64,000 bases of DNA, from contig JAGAKR010000023.1 in NCBI GenBank assembly GCA_017625535.1, positions 1 through 64,000 of the forward strand, read 5' to 3'. Of this stretch, positions 9,213-17,850 are shown in pieces. The notes under the pieces were generated by a model. It was not told the DNA's origin. It saw only the letters and a list, made by a program, of their open reading frames with translations, and did not search any database. Source of the stretch: Bacteroidales bacterium (GTDB lineage Bacteria > Bacteroidota > Bacteroidia > Bacteroidales > UBA932). Numbering within the stretch: position 1 is the first letter of the stretch; each line of letters opens with the position of its first letter. Position numbers and translations under genes: made by a program.

Positions 9213-9250
9213 AGTCGTGTCACGGGTGACTTTACAGTCGTGACACGACT
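9213..9250. repeat. Paired 15-bp palindromes, 23-bp pitch (array A)
   Basis: AGTCGTGTCACGGGT (9213-9227), an 8-base spacer, then AGTCGTGACACGACT (9236-9250). The second unit is a perfect palindrome around its central base. It lies between the sigma-54-like promoter and the tolC-type start codon. Confidence 0.85.
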
Positions 9251-9267
9251 GACAAAAATTTCTAATT

Positions 9268-10671
9268 ATGAACAGATTTTTAAAAAATTTTATTATAGCG
9301 GCGGCGGTGGCAGGTTTTGCGGCAACGGCAGCAACAGCAATGGCGCAGGAGATACAGGTGCCACAACATGCAATGACCCTTAAGGAGTGTATGGAGTATG
9401 CGGTTTCCAATTCCACAAAGATGAGGATACAGCAGGCGGATACCCGTGATGCGCAGGTGGAGCGGAGGAGTGCAATATTGGAGGCGTTTACGCCGTCGGT
9501 TTCGGCAGGCAGTTATGCCTATTATAATTTCGGCCGTTCGGTGGATCCGGAAACCAACACCTACAAGTCAACCACCTCTTTCCAGAACGGATACCAGGCG
9601 AGCGGAAGCCTTGCATTGTTCAACGGATTTGCTGCGGTAAACAATCTTAAGATTACAAAAACTGCTGCTGCAATGGGTGTTAGCCGCGAGGAGCAGACCC
9701 GGGATGAGGTTTGTCTGGCCACTATGGAGGCTTATTATAATGTGGTTTATTACAATCAGATGGCAAAAGCAATTGAGGATGAGGTGGCAGCGGCGCAGAA
9801 GGCTTTGCAGTTGGCCCGCAGACAGGAACAGTTGGGCCAGAAGGGGTATGCAGATGTGGTTCAGATTGAGGCCGATCTGGCAGCCAAAGAGTATAAGTTG
9901 GTAAACACCCGCAATATGTACAATGATGCCTTACTTACCCTTAAGGACATTATGTTCTGGCCTCTGGACCAGCAGTTGGAGATAGATTTTTCAATGGCCG
10001 ATGAGGCTGCCCTGCAGAATGGGGAGAGGATTGTGGAGGAAGGATTTGTAGGGAATACAAAAGAGGATATTGTGCAGAATGCACTCACTACCCTCCCTGC
10101 AGCCTACATTGCCAGAGGGGAGATGCTCAATGCAAAGAGGGCCTTCAACACTTCAAAATGGCAACTGCTCCCATCATTGAACCTCAGCGGAGGGTGGAGT
10201 ACAAGTTACTTTACTTATCCCGACGAAAAGAATTATGTTGCCCCGGCATTCCACACCCAGTTCACCAACAATATGGGTGAGTACATCCAACTTTCAATGA
10301 GCATCCCTATTTATGGAAGGTTGTACAGGCAGGCAACAGTTGCCAAGAAGAGGAATGCCTACGTGAGGGCAACTGCACAATATGAGCAGAAGGTAAGGGA
10401 AATTGAAGCGGAGGTTACCAGAGCCCTTCAGGACAAGGAGGGGGCAGGAGCAGCATTCCTTCAGGCTTCCCGACAGGCACAGGTACAGACCGAAGCCTAC
10501 AAGTTCAGCACCAAAAAGTTTGAGCAGGGGATGATCTCCCCAATTGAGTACCAGACCGCCTCGGGCAACTGGCTTGCCGCCAAGGCCGAGCAGCTGAACG
10601 CCCTCCTTAAGTATTACCTTAAGAAAAGTGTGGTGGAGTACTACAACGGGGTACCTTACATAGAGCAATAA
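9268..10671 (+). CDS. TolC-family outer membrane efflux protein
   Basis: A 467-residue TolC-like protein with a cleavable signal peptide (ending near ATAMAQ). The mature protein shows the family's internal duplication: long helical stretches rich in Ala, Gln and Glu (about residues 50-90, 130-190, 270-300, 350-440) separated by beta segments, with ALFNGF and SIPIYGR at the strand-helix transitions. It would form the outer-membrane channel of a tripartite exporter. The downstream HlyD-type adaptor and FtsX permeases are its obvious partners. It sits behind the sigma-54-like promoter and palindrome array A. Length is normal for the family. Confidence 0.92.
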   Translation: MNRFLKNFIIAAAVAGFAATAATAMAQEIQVPQHAMTLKECMEYAVSNSTKMRIQQADTRDAQVERRSAILEAFTPSVSAGSYAYYNFGRSVDPETNTYKSTTSFQNGYQASGSLALFNGFAAVNNLKITKTAAAMGVSREEQTRDEVCLATMEAYYNVVYYNQMAKAIEDEVAAAQKALQLARRQEQLGQKGYADVVQIEADLAAKEYKLVNTRNMYNDALLTLKDIMFWPLDQQLEIDFSMADEAALQNGERIVEEGFVGNTKEDIVQNALTTLPAAYIARGEMLNAKRAFNTSKWQLLPSLNLSGGWSTSYFTYPDEKNYVAPAFHTQFTNNMGEYIQLSMSIPIYGRLYRQATVAKKRNAYVRATAQYEQKVREIEAEVTRALQDKEGAGAAFLQASRQAQVQTEAYKFSTKKFEQGMISPIEYQTASGNWLAAKAEQLNALLKYYLKKSVVEYYNGVPYIEQ

Positions 10672-10678
10672 CGGCTGT

Positions 10679-10716
10679 ACCCGTGTCTCGACTATACTTG
10701 TAGTCGTGTATCGATT
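10679..10716. repeat. Paired 15-bp palindromes, 23-bp pitch (array B)
   Basis: ACCCGTGTCTCGACT (10679-10693), spacer ATACTTGT, then AGTCGTGTATCGATT (10702-10716), in the gap between the tolC-type and adaptor genes. The spacer is identical to that of array C. Confidence 0.85.
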
Positions 10717-10792
10717 GTAAAATAAAAATTTGGTTTTCAGGAGTTTGTGAAAATTTATCGGGAAGAAAAAAAGAAATAAAAATTTATAGGAT

Positions 10793-12052
10793 ATGGATAA
10801 GATTATTGAGAAGAAAAAAGGTTTTGCGGCGGTGTTTACAAAGAGGGCATTGCCTTATTGGTTGGGAGCTTTTGTGGTGGTGTTTGTGTTGTGGCTGGTG
10901 TTCAGGGACAATTCAAGTACTTTGAGGGTGAATGGGGATACCCTTTCTTACGGGAATGCCACACGTGGGGAGTTCAATGATTATATTAGGGTTACCGGAC
11001 AGGTGCAGCCTATGACAACCATACAGATTTCGCCGCTGGAGGGGGGAGTTGTGCAGGAGATTGTTACAGAGGAGGGCTCTAGAGTGAAGAAGGGGGATGT
11101 GATTCTGGTGTTGAGCAATGAGGGGTTGGATCTTCAGATTTTGAATTCGGAGGCGGAACTGGCGGAGAAGGAGAATCTGCTCCGTAATACAATGATCTCT
11201 ATGGAGCAGCAGAAGTTGAGCGTGTATCAGGAGATGCTGCAGTTGAGGGTTGAGGTTAGGCGTTCTAAAAGGGCGTATGAGAGTGCCAAAGAGTTGTATG
11301 CAGAGAAACTGATTTCGCGTGAGGAGTGGCTTAAAGCAGAGGAGGATTATATGCTGGCGGCAGACAGGCTGGGGTTGGTTGAGACTCGTGCTAAGCAGGA
11401 TAGCCTTTACCGTACGGTGGAGATTAGGCAGATGGAGGAGAGCCTGGACAATATGCGCCTGAATATGAGTATGATCCGCAAGAGGAAAGACAATCTTACA
11501 ATAAAGGCCCCTATAGACGGTGAGCTTGGTCTGCTGGATGTGGTTCTGGGCCAGAGCATTGCTGCCGGTACAAAAGTGGGGCAGATAAACAATCTGGATT
11601 CTTATAAAATTGAGGCTCAGGTGGATGAGCACTACATAGACAGAGTGGTTGCCGGCCTGCAGGCACAGTTTGAAAGGCAGGATGAACTTTACAGCACAGT
11701 TATCCGCAAGGTATATCCAGAGGTGCGTGACGGCAAGTTCAAGACAGACTTCAAGTTTGACGGGGAGCAGCCTTCAAACATCCGTACCGGCCAGACCTAT
11801 TACCTGAACCTCCAGTTGGGCCAGCCAGAAGAGGCACTCCTTATCCCAAGGGGCACCTTCTACCAGAAGACCGGAGGCCGCTGGATTTATGTCCTTTCTC
11901 CCGACGGATCTTCTGCTGTAAAACGTGAAATCCGCATAGGCCGCCAGAACCCTCAATACTACGAGGTCCTTGAAGGCCTTGAGCCTGGCGAGCGCGTAGT
12001 GGTGAGCGGCTACGACAACTTTGGGGAAAATGACGTTCTGATTTTCAGATAA
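10793..12052 (+). CDS. HlyD/MacA-type membrane fusion protein
   Basis: A 419-residue periplasmic adaptor. A single transmembrane anchor lies at about residues 20-40, followed by the barrel-sandwich (lipoyl-like) half with VQEIVTEEGSRVKKGDVILVL near residue 85, a long alpha-hairpin (about 115-230) and the second lipoyl half (IKAPIDGELGLLDVVLGQSI near 245). A beta-barrel and membrane-proximal domain with the usual LLIPRGTFY and LEGLEPGERVVVSGYDNF complete it. It links an inner-membrane FtsX/MacB-type pump to the TolC-type channel encoded just upstream. Both flanking gaps carry the paired palindromes B and C, so translation or transcription of each cluster gene may be tuned separately. Confidence 0.93.
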   Translation: MDKIIEKKKGFAAVFTKRALPYWLGAFVVVFVLWLVFRDNSSTLRVNGDTLSYGNATRGEFNDYIRVTGQVQPMTTIQISPLEGGVVQEIVTEEGSRVKKGDVILVLSNEGLDLQILNSEAELAEKENLLRNTMISMEQQKLSVYQEMLQLRVEVRRSKRAYESAKELYAEKLISREEWLKAEEDYMLAADRLGLVETRAKQDSLYRTVEIRQMEESLDNMRLNMSMIRKRKDNLTIKAPIDGELGLLDVVLGQSIAAGTKVGQINNLDSYKIEAQVDEHYIDRVVAGLQAQFERQDELYSTVIRKVYPEVRDGKFKTDFKFDGEQPSNIRTGQTYYLNLQLGQPEEALLIPRGTFYQKTGGRWIYVLSPDGSSAVKREIRIGRQNPQYYEVLEGLEPGERVVVSGYDNFGENDVLIFR

Positions 12053-12060
12053 TCAGTTAC

Positions 12061-12098
12061 AGTCGTGTCACGACTATACTTGTAATCGTGTCACGACT
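12061..12098. repeat. Paired 15-bp palindromes, 23-bp pitch (array C)
   Basis: AGTCGTGTCACGACT (12061-12075), spacer ATACTTGT, then AATCGTGTCACGACT (12084-12098), nine bases after the adaptor stop codon and 18 bases before the first permease start. Confidence 0.88.
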
Positions 12099-12115
12099 TC
12101 CAGAAAAATTTGGGT

Positions 12116-14506
12116 ATGATAAAGAATTTTCTTATGACACTCAGGCGCTACAAGGTGGCGGGTGTGTTGAATATAGTGGGGCTTACAATGGCGTTTGTGG
12201 CGTTTTATGTTATTGCGTCGCAGGTGTGGTATTCGGTAACGTATAACAGGCCATTGGAGGATTCTGATAGGGTGTATATGATTTCGCCGCTGTGGGGCGG
12301 CAGCCTGGGGGAGAATAATGCAGAGTGGAGTGCAAACTGTCCGCATCCGGTAACAATTGAGACTGTGGAGATGCATCCTCAGGCTGTTGCAAGTACCCAT
12401 TTCAGGAGTTATGCATTCCCGGCCAGAATCTGGAACAAGAGGGGAGAGGGGGATTTCCAGAAGTTGAATCTTGGAAGTTATGATGTTGCTCCACAGGCAA
12501 TCGAGGTGTTTGGGTTTGATATTATTGCCGGAGATGCGGATCAGATGAGCCAGCCCAATACAATTGTAATTTCTGAATCGGCGGCAGCAACAGCAGGTGT
12601 GGAAGTGGGTGACCAGCTTTACTATGAGGGTGGCAGGTATTATGACAATATGCGTCCGGAACTTCCGCAGACAGTAGTGGCCATATTCAAGGATTTCCCA
12701 AAGAATACCTTTCTGTACAACCATCATATTTTCAAGAATGACAACTGCAAGGACGGCAATGGAAACAACAACTGGAACTACAGCCATTTTGTAAAGTTTG
12801 AGAAGGGGGCAGACCTTGAACTGTTCAAGAAAACCTGGATGGACAAATATGCCAAATGGATGTTGGAGATGGTAGTGGAATGGAAGGAAAAGTATCCCGA
12901 CGAAAATTTCTTTGAGGAAGGGGACGAAATCCTGCCAATAAGGCTGATAAAGCTGGACAGGATGTACTACGATGGAAATTTTACGAATGAGAAATATGAG
13001 CAGGGAGAAAAATCCACAACCCTTACCCTTGCTGCCATAGCATTGGTGATAGTTGTAATAGCCTTCATAAACTTTGTGAATTTCTTTATGGCACTTGTAC
13101 CGGTGAGGATGCGTTCTGTAAATATCTGCAAGGTATTTGGTGCAGGGCAGGGGACCTTGAGGCTCAATTTCCTCTTTGAGGCAATAGGTCTGGTTATGAC
13201 GGCATTTGTATTGGCTCTTGGGATTATCCAGGCATTGCAGGGAAGTTTCATTACAGGTTATGTAACCTCTTCCCTTGCCCTTGCAGACAATATGGCTGTG
13301 CTGATGATCATTCTGGTACTGATGCTTCTGCTGGCGATTATCTCGGCAATCTATCCTGCCTTCTTCATTACAAGGTTCAATGCTTCATTGGGGGTAAAGG
13401 AGGGATATGGCAACTCACTGTCGGGAAGAAGAATGAGGTCAATACTTGCCTGGTTCCAGTTTGCTGTGGCAATGGTGCTGATTATTGTGGCTGCCACTTT
13501 CTGGATGCAGTACAGATATATGATAAATTATGATATTGGGTTGGACCGTGAAAATATAATTACCTTCACTTCCGACGACCTTGCCGGCAAAGGGGAGGCT
13601 GTGGTGGAGAAATTGCAGCAGTATCCCGATGCAGTTGGGGTTACAGCATCCAGAAGCCCGCTCACAATGTACTTCAGCAGGTGGGGCAGGGAATATAATG
13701 GAAAGGAGTATATGCTCAATGCCTGGTATGTAAGGTGGAATATGCCACAGTTTTTTGGAATAAAGGTGCATGTTGGGGATGAATTTACAGATATGTCGGG
13801 AAAAAGGAAGGATATGCTTATTTCCGGTAATCTGCACAGGGAGATTGGGGTTCCTGCCGGACACGAGGTGAATAATTTTACGGTATGTGGAGTTACCGGT
13901 GATTTCCGCCTCAATTCTGTGGTTGAAGATGATATATATACTGCTTTATGCTGTACCAATACAGGGTTCGGTTCTTTCTATATCCGCCTTAGGGAGGGGG
14001 CTGATGTAAAGGCTTTCACAACTTATGTGAAGGAACTTGTACAGGAGTTTTCCCCTAACAGCGATGAACCTGAGGTTTCTTTCTTCAACGAGAAAATTGC
14101 TAACCTCTACAACTCAACCAAGAAGGCAACTGTTGCAATAGGCCTTTTTGCCCTGCTGGCAGTTGTGATTGCCCTTATGGGGGTGTTCGGGATTGTGATG
14201 TTTGAGACTCAGCACCGCCGCAGCGAGATTGCCATCCGCAAAGTTTACGGCGCAGAGAGGGGGCAGTTGGTGGGGATGCTCAACAACAGTTATGTGAAAC
14301 TGGTTCTTGCCGGGTTCCTGGCTGCCGCTCCGGTTGCCTGGTGGATAACCTCCCGCTGGCTTGAGCAGTTCGCCAACCGCATCTCCATCCCTTGGTGGAT
14401 CTTTGCCGCCTCCCTTGTGGCAGTCCTTGCGGTAACCGTTGCACTTGTCACCCTCCGCTCCTGGAAAGCCTCCGGCGAGAATCCTGCCCAGGTAGTCAGG
14501 TCTTGA
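12116..14506 (+). CDS. FtsX/MacB-type ABC permease 1 (double FtsX domain)
   Basis: A 796-residue inner-membrane permease without its own ATPase domain. The order is TM1 (about 15-40), a large MacB-type periplasmic domain (to about 290), three TM segments of a first FtsX domain (about 300-430), TM5 (about 440-465), a second periplasmic domain, and a second FtsX domain with three TMs from about 665. The cytoplasmic segment FETQHRRSEIAIRKVYGA after TM6 is the conserved coupling region that contacts the ATPase. ATG at 12116 is used; a TTG six bases earlier is also open. It presumably works with the HlyD adaptor upstream, the TolC-type channel and the ATPase at 20290 as a mechanotransmission-type exporter. 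The substrate is unknown. Confidence 0.9.
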   Translation: MIKNFLMTLRRYKVAGVLNIVGLTMAFVAFYVIASQVWYSVTYNRPLEDSDRVYMISPLWGGSLGENNAEWSANCPHPVTIETVEMHPQAVASTHFRSYAFPARIWNKRGEGDFQKLNLGSYDVAPQAIEVFGFDIIAGDADQMSQPNTIVISESAAATAGVEVGDQLYYEGGRYYDNMRPELPQTVVAIFKDFPKNTFLYNHHIFKNDNCKDGNGNNNWNYSHFVKFEKGADLELFKKTWMDKYAKWMLEMVVEWKEKYPDENFFEEGDEILPIRLIKLDRMYYDGNFTNEKYEQGEKSTTLTLAAIALVIVVIAFINFVNFFMALVPVRMRSVNICKVFGAGQGTLRLNFLFEAIGLVMTAFVLALGIIQALQGSFITGYVTSSLALADNMAVLMIILVLMLLLAIISAIYPAFFITRFNASLGVKEGYGNSLSGRRMRSILAWFQFAVAMVLIIVAATFWMQYRYMINYDIGLDRENIITFTSDDLAGKGEAVVEKLQQYPDAVGVTASRSPLTMYFSRWGREYNGKEYMLNAWYVRWNMPQFFGIKVHVGDEFTDMSGKRKDMLISGNLHREIGVPAGHEVNNFTVCGVTGDFRLNSVVEDDIYTALCCTNTGFGSFYIRLREGADVKAFTTYVKELVQEFSPNSDEPEVSFFNEKIANLYNSTKKATVAIGLFALLAVVIALMGVFGIVMFETQHRRSEIAIRKVYGAERGQLVGMLNNSYVKLVLAGFLAAAPVAWWITSRWLEQFANRISIPWWIFAASLVAVLAVTVALVTLRSWKASGENPAQVVRS

Positions 14507-14539
14507 CGTTGACATTATTCCAAATCACTGTCAACGTCA
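14504..14539. repeat. Long inverted repeat containing a stop codon; operator candidate
   Basis: TGACGTTGACA (14504-14514) and its exact complement TGTCAACGTCA (14529-14539). The first three bases are the stop codon of permease 1. The same arms recur at 29772-29782 (one arm slightly changed) and 29886-29896, where they also start with a stop codon and also precede a -7 box. Confidence 0.8.
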
Positions 14540-14550
14540 CAAAAAAACAG

Positions 14551-14558
14551 TACATTTG
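14551..14558 (+). promoter_or_regulatory. -7 box for the 5'-nucleotidase gene
   Basis: TACATTTG fits TAnnTTTG and lies 22 bases before the chosen ATG, directly downstream of the TGACGTTGACA inverted repeat. It argues for the start at 14580 rather than the upstream TTG. Confidence 0.6.
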
Positions 14559-14579
14559 CGTAGAGAAAACATTCCCCGT

Positions 14580-16190
14580 ATGAGACAATTTTTCCTTATA
14601 GCAAGTGTGCTGTTTGCTTTTGTTGCGGCAGGGTGCAGCAGCCAGAGGGTAGATTTGCCGCAGAGTCCGGTAATAATCCTGTTTGAGAATGATGTGCATT
14701 GTGCAGTGGAGGGGTATCCCAAAATGGCGGCACTGAAAGAGGTGTACAAAGGGCAGACTCCGTACGTTGCAACGGTGAGTTGCGGGGATTTTGTGCAGGG
14801 GGATCTCATTGGAGCGGTGTCGCAAGGGGAGTATATTGTGGATATAATGAATCAGGTGGGTTACGATATTGTAACCCTGGGCAACCACGAGTTTGATTAC
14901 GGTATCCAGCAGCAGAAAATCCTTATTGGGAAACTGCAGGCAGCAACGGTATGTGCAAATTTCCAGAACCTTACAACCGGAGAACTGGAGTATGCCCCAT
15001 ATGAAATGGTGAGTTACGGTGCGGTGAAAATAGCATTTCTGGGCATTGCAACCCCAGCCACAGCCACATCGGTCTCCCAAAAAACATTCCAGGACCCGCA
15101 GGGCAACACAATTTACAGTTTTCTTCCCGACAGTTTCTTCACATCCATCCAGCGGCAGATAGATGCCGCCAGGGAGCAGGGGGCTGATTATGTGGTGGCC
15201 CTTTCCCACCTGGGGGATGTAAGTGACGGAGTGAACCCCACATCGGTGGAATTCGCAAGGAAGACAAAAGGGGTTGATGTGGTGCTGGACGGCCATTCCC
15301 ACAGTGTAATTGCGGGCAGTATGGTTCAGAATGTGGAGGGGGAGCCTGTGCTTCTGGCCTCCACCGGAACAAAGTTTGAGAATATAGGCGTGCTGGAACT
15401 CTCTGTGAATGGGGATTTTTCTGTAGTTCTTGTGCCGGGTGACAGTGTGCAGAGTGATGCCGGGGTGCAGAAGTTTGTGGAGCAGATACAGCGCTCGGCC
15501 GTAGAGGCGGGTGAATATATAGTTGGGGAGAGCAGGGTTGACCTGCCGCACGAGGATGCCCAGGGGAACAGACTTACCCGCTATATGGAGATGCCGCTGG
15601 GCAATTTCTGTGCAGATGCGTTCAGGGTGATGCTGGGTACAGATATAGGTGTTGTGAATGGGGGTGGTATCCGCAACGGACTTGTGGCAGGAGACATTAC
15701 ATACAACAATCTGATTTCAGTTTTTCCGTTCAATAACTCAGCCTGTGTTGTTTCGCTCACAGGACAACAGCTGATGGATGCACTTGAGGCATCGGTATAT
15801 ATTATGCCAGAACCTTTTGGAGGGTTCCTGCAGGTGAGCGGACTCCGCTTTTGTGTGGATATCTCTGTAAATTCCCCTGTGGAGCAGGATGCCTCGGGTC
15901 TCTTCAAGGATGTACCGGCAGGTGTGCAGCGCAGGGTGTCTGATGTGCAGGTGCTGGATCCAGCCTCTGGAAAATATATCCCTCTGGCACCTTCCCGGGA
16001 ATATACAATAGGGGGAATCACATTCCTGCTGCGTGATTCCGGCGACGGAGGCATCTTCAGGAATGCAACCCTGCTCCACGATAATCTGGGCCAGGACACA
16101 GAAATACTCTCCCGCTACCTCCAGCAGGAACTTGGCGGGGTTATAGACTCCCGTTATGCTGCTGTGGAGGGGAGGATAATTGTGCGTTAA
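14580..16190 (+). CDS. UshA-type 5'-nucleotidase / UDP-sugar hydrolase lipoprotein
   Basis: A 536-residue lipoprotein (lipobox VAAGC). The N-terminal calcineurin-like metallophosphatase domain shows NDVH (about residue 37), a conserved Gly-Asp (CGDF, about 68), GNHEFD (about 102) and DGHSHS (about 238), which bind the two metals. The C-terminal 5'-nucleotidase domain has GNFCADAFR and GGGIRNG (about 340-365) for nucleoside recognition. It hydrolyses nucleotides in the periplasm or at the cell surface so that nucleosides and phosphate can be taken up. The two domains are encoded in one gene. It has its own promoter inside the permease cluster, preceded by the inverted repeat at 14504-14539, so it may be regulated apart from the exporter. 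Confidence 0.9.
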   Translation: MRQFFLIASVLFAFVAAGCSSQRVDLPQSPVIILFENDVHCAVEGYPKMAALKEVYKGQTPYVATVSCGDFVQGDLIGAVSQGEYIVDIMNQVGYDIVTLGNHEFDYGIQQQKILIGKLQAATVCANFQNLTTGELEYAPYEMVSYGAVKIAFLGIATPATATSVSQKTFQDPQGNTIYSFLPDSFFTSIQRQIDAAREQGADYVVALSHLGDVSDGVNPTSVEFARKTKGVDVVLDGHSHSVIAGSMVQNVEGEPVLLASTGTKFENIGVLELSVNGDFSVVLVPGDSVQSDAGVQKFVEQIQRSAVEAGEYIVGESRVDLPHEDAQGNRLTRYMEMPLGNFCADAFRVMLGTDIGVVNGGGIRNGLVAGDITYNNLISVFPFNNSACVVSLTGQQLMDALEASVYIMPEPFGGFLQVSGLRFCVDISVNSPVEQDASGLFKDVPAGVQRRVSDVQVLDPASGKYIPLAPSREYTIGGITFLLRDSGDGGIFRNATLLHDNLGQDTEILSRYLQQELGGVIDSRYAAVEGRIIVR

Positions 16191-16215
16191 TGAGATAAGA
16201 TGTAAGTATTTTATG

Positions 16216-16223
16216 TAAGTTTG
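16216..16223 (+). promoter_or_regulatory. -7 box for the M28 peptidase gene
   Basis: TAAGTTTG fits the Bacteroidetes TAnnTTTG box, 17 bases before the ATG at 16241. Confidence 0.5.
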
Positions 16224-16240
16224 TACAAAACTGTTCCATT

Positions 16241-17590
16241 ATGAGAAAACTTTTTACTTCAATCACTTTGGCGGCGGCGGTACTTGCAGGCTGCTCCGAG
16301 AACCACCAGAAGAATCTTCAGAAACTTGAGGGCTTCATCCAGCAGGATACATCAATGATACATAATTTGAGGGTTATCTGTAAGGAATACCCTGCAAGAC
16401 TGTCGGGAAGCAGGGAAAATGCAGGGGCGCAGGAATACATTTATAATGAATTCAACAAGATTGGGGCAGAGGCTTCCCTTATGGAGGTGCCGGTGCCAAA
16501 CTGGTATGGCGGTGAAAGCAAGGTTGTTGTAAAGTATGGCAGGGAGGCTGTTGAGGTTCCGAGTGTGAATCTTGGTCTTGCAGAGGGTACAGGCGGCAAG
16601 GTAATAGAGGAGCGTGTTGTGGAGATAACCAGCCGCAAGGAGTTGGACGAGAAGGATGTAAAGGGGAAGATTGTATTTTTCAATGACCCGATGAAGAGCC
16701 ACAGCGATTACGGACGTGCAGGCTGGCAGCGCAGACAGGGCCCAGGCCTTGCAGCAGAAAAGGGTGCCAAGGGTGTAGTAATCCGCTCACTTACACAGTT
16801 TATGGATGAGCATCCGCATACCGGTTCAACCACCTACAGCCCAAATGCTCCAAAGATTCCGGCAATTGCAATCTCTACAATTGAGGCTGAGAAACTTTCA
16901 AAGACAATTGCTGAGAACAGGAGGGTAAAACTTGCTATCTCATCTACAGCATACACAAGGCCTGAACAGGCTACCGGAAACAATGTAATTGGAGAGATAA
17001 AAGGCTCGCTGCACCCGGAGAATGTGATTATGGTTACAGCCCATCTGGATTCCTGGCACATTGCCGAAGGGGCACACGATGACGGTTCCGGAGTGGTTAT
17101 CCTTATGAACATCCTCCGCGCATTCAATGAGGCCGGCATCCAGCCATACAACACAATAAGGGTTATGCCTTATCAGGATGAGGAGGTAGGTCTGCAGGGA
17201 ATCCACACATACGCAGAGAAAAAGGAGGGTTCCGGTGAGAACCATCTTTACCACATAGAGATTGATTCCGGAATAGGCAACCCTCGCGGAGTTGGCCTGT
17301 ATGGGGATTCAACAAAAATTGCATCACTCAACACATTCATTTCCCAGTATGTGGACCTGGGTTATGACACCCCATTCATTGTCCGTGCCGGAGAGACCTA
17401 CACCCGCTTCCCTACCGCCACAAAATTCGGGGCAATTGCAGGGTGGTTTATTCCCGACAACAGCACAGATTACTTCCTGTACCACCACGCCTCAAACGAC
17501 AACTTTGAGGTGCTTGACCAGCAGCAGCTGAAAGACTGCTCACAGGCAATGACCCAACTGGTTTATCTGCTTGACAGGTATCATAAATAA
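16241..17590 (+). CDS. M28-family aminopeptidase lipoprotein with PA domain
   Basis: A 449-residue lipoprotein (lipobox LAGC at residue 18). A protease-associated insertion (about residues 110-230) lies before the catalytic M28 part. Metal and catalytic residues are visible: AHLDSW (about 268), AHDDGSG (about 278), QDEEVGL (about 311, general base and metal glutamate), EIDSG (about 341) and YHHASND (about 420). M28 enzymes release N-terminal amino acids from peptides outside the cytoplasm. The gene lies between permeases 1 and 2 and has its own -7 box. Functionally it pairs naturally with exported peptide substrates of the neighbouring transporter, but this is inference. Confidence 0.92.
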   Translation: MRKLFTSITLAAAVLAGCSENHQKNLQKLEGFIQQDTSMIHNLRVICKEYPARLSGSRENAGAQEYIYNEFNKIGAEASLMEVPVPNWYGGESKVVVKYGREAVEVPSVNLGLAEGTGGKVIEERVVEITSRKELDEKDVKGKIVFFNDPMKSHSDYGRAGWQRRQGPGLAAEKGAKGVVIRSLTQFMDEHPHTGSTTYSPNAPKIPAIAISTIEAEKLSKTIAENRRVKLAISSTAYTRPEQATGNNVIGEIKGSLHPENVIMVTAHLDSWHIAEGAHDDGSGVVILMNILRAFNEAGIQPYNTIRVMPYQDEEVGLQGIHTYAEKKEGSGENHLYHIEIDSGIGNPRGVGLYGDSTKIASLNTFISQYVDLGYDTPFIVRAGETYTRFPTATKFGAIAGWFIPDNSTDYFLYHHASNDNFEVLDQQQLKDCSQAMTQLVYLLDRYHK

Positions 17591-17620
17591 AAGGTTGTTC
17601 TGTAAACATAATTTTCATTT

Positions 17621-17666
17621 AAAAGTGTAAAGAAACTTATCAGTTGTAAAGTTTCTTTACACTTTT
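17621..17666 (+). promoter_or_regulatory. 18-bp stem hairpin / palindrome module before permease 2
   Basis: AAAAGTGTAAAGAAACTT (17621-17638) pairs perfectly with AAGTTTCTTTACACTTTT (17649-17666); the loop ATCAGTTGTA is shared with the module at 9094. It terminates the M28 transcript, or serves as an enhancer site about 52 bases upstream of a sigma-54-like promoter, or both. Confidence 0.7.
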
Positions 17667-17717
17667 CTTTTTGGTACATTTTGTCTAATATACACATATT
17701 CAGCCTGTTGATTGTTT

Positions 17718-17733
17718 TGGCACGGGCGTTGTT
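17718..17733 (+). promoter_or_regulatory. Sigma-54-like promoter for permease 2 operon
   Basis: TGGCACGGGCGTTGTT has the -24 TGGCAC and correct spacing to TTG at -12; the base after TTG is T instead of C. It occupies the same position relative to the hairpin and palindromes as the promoter at 9189. Confidence 0.55.
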
Positions 17734-17753
17734 CACTTTTTGAAGTGTAAAGA

Positions 17754-17814
17754 ACCCGTGACACGATTGTAACTGTAGTCGTGACACGACTGTAAGTGAA
17801 GTCGAGACACGACT
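17754..17814. repeat. Three 15-bp palindromes at 23-bp pitch (array D)
   Basis: ACCCGTGACACGATT (17754-17768), AGTCGTGACACGACT (17777-17791) and AGTCGAGACACGACT (17800-17814), each separated by exactly 8 bases (GTAACTGT, GTAAGTGA). They lie between the sigma-54-like promoter and the permease 2 start. Confidence 0.9.
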
Positions 17815-17850
17815 TCAAGTTAAGAAACTGATTTTTAGTAATTAAGGCTT

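Noticed and set aside
14496..15551. 351-codon minus-strand frame opposite the 5'-nucleotidase
   Set aside because: Antisense shadow of a conserved metallophosphatase; Cys/His-rich composition is a reflection of the sense codons.
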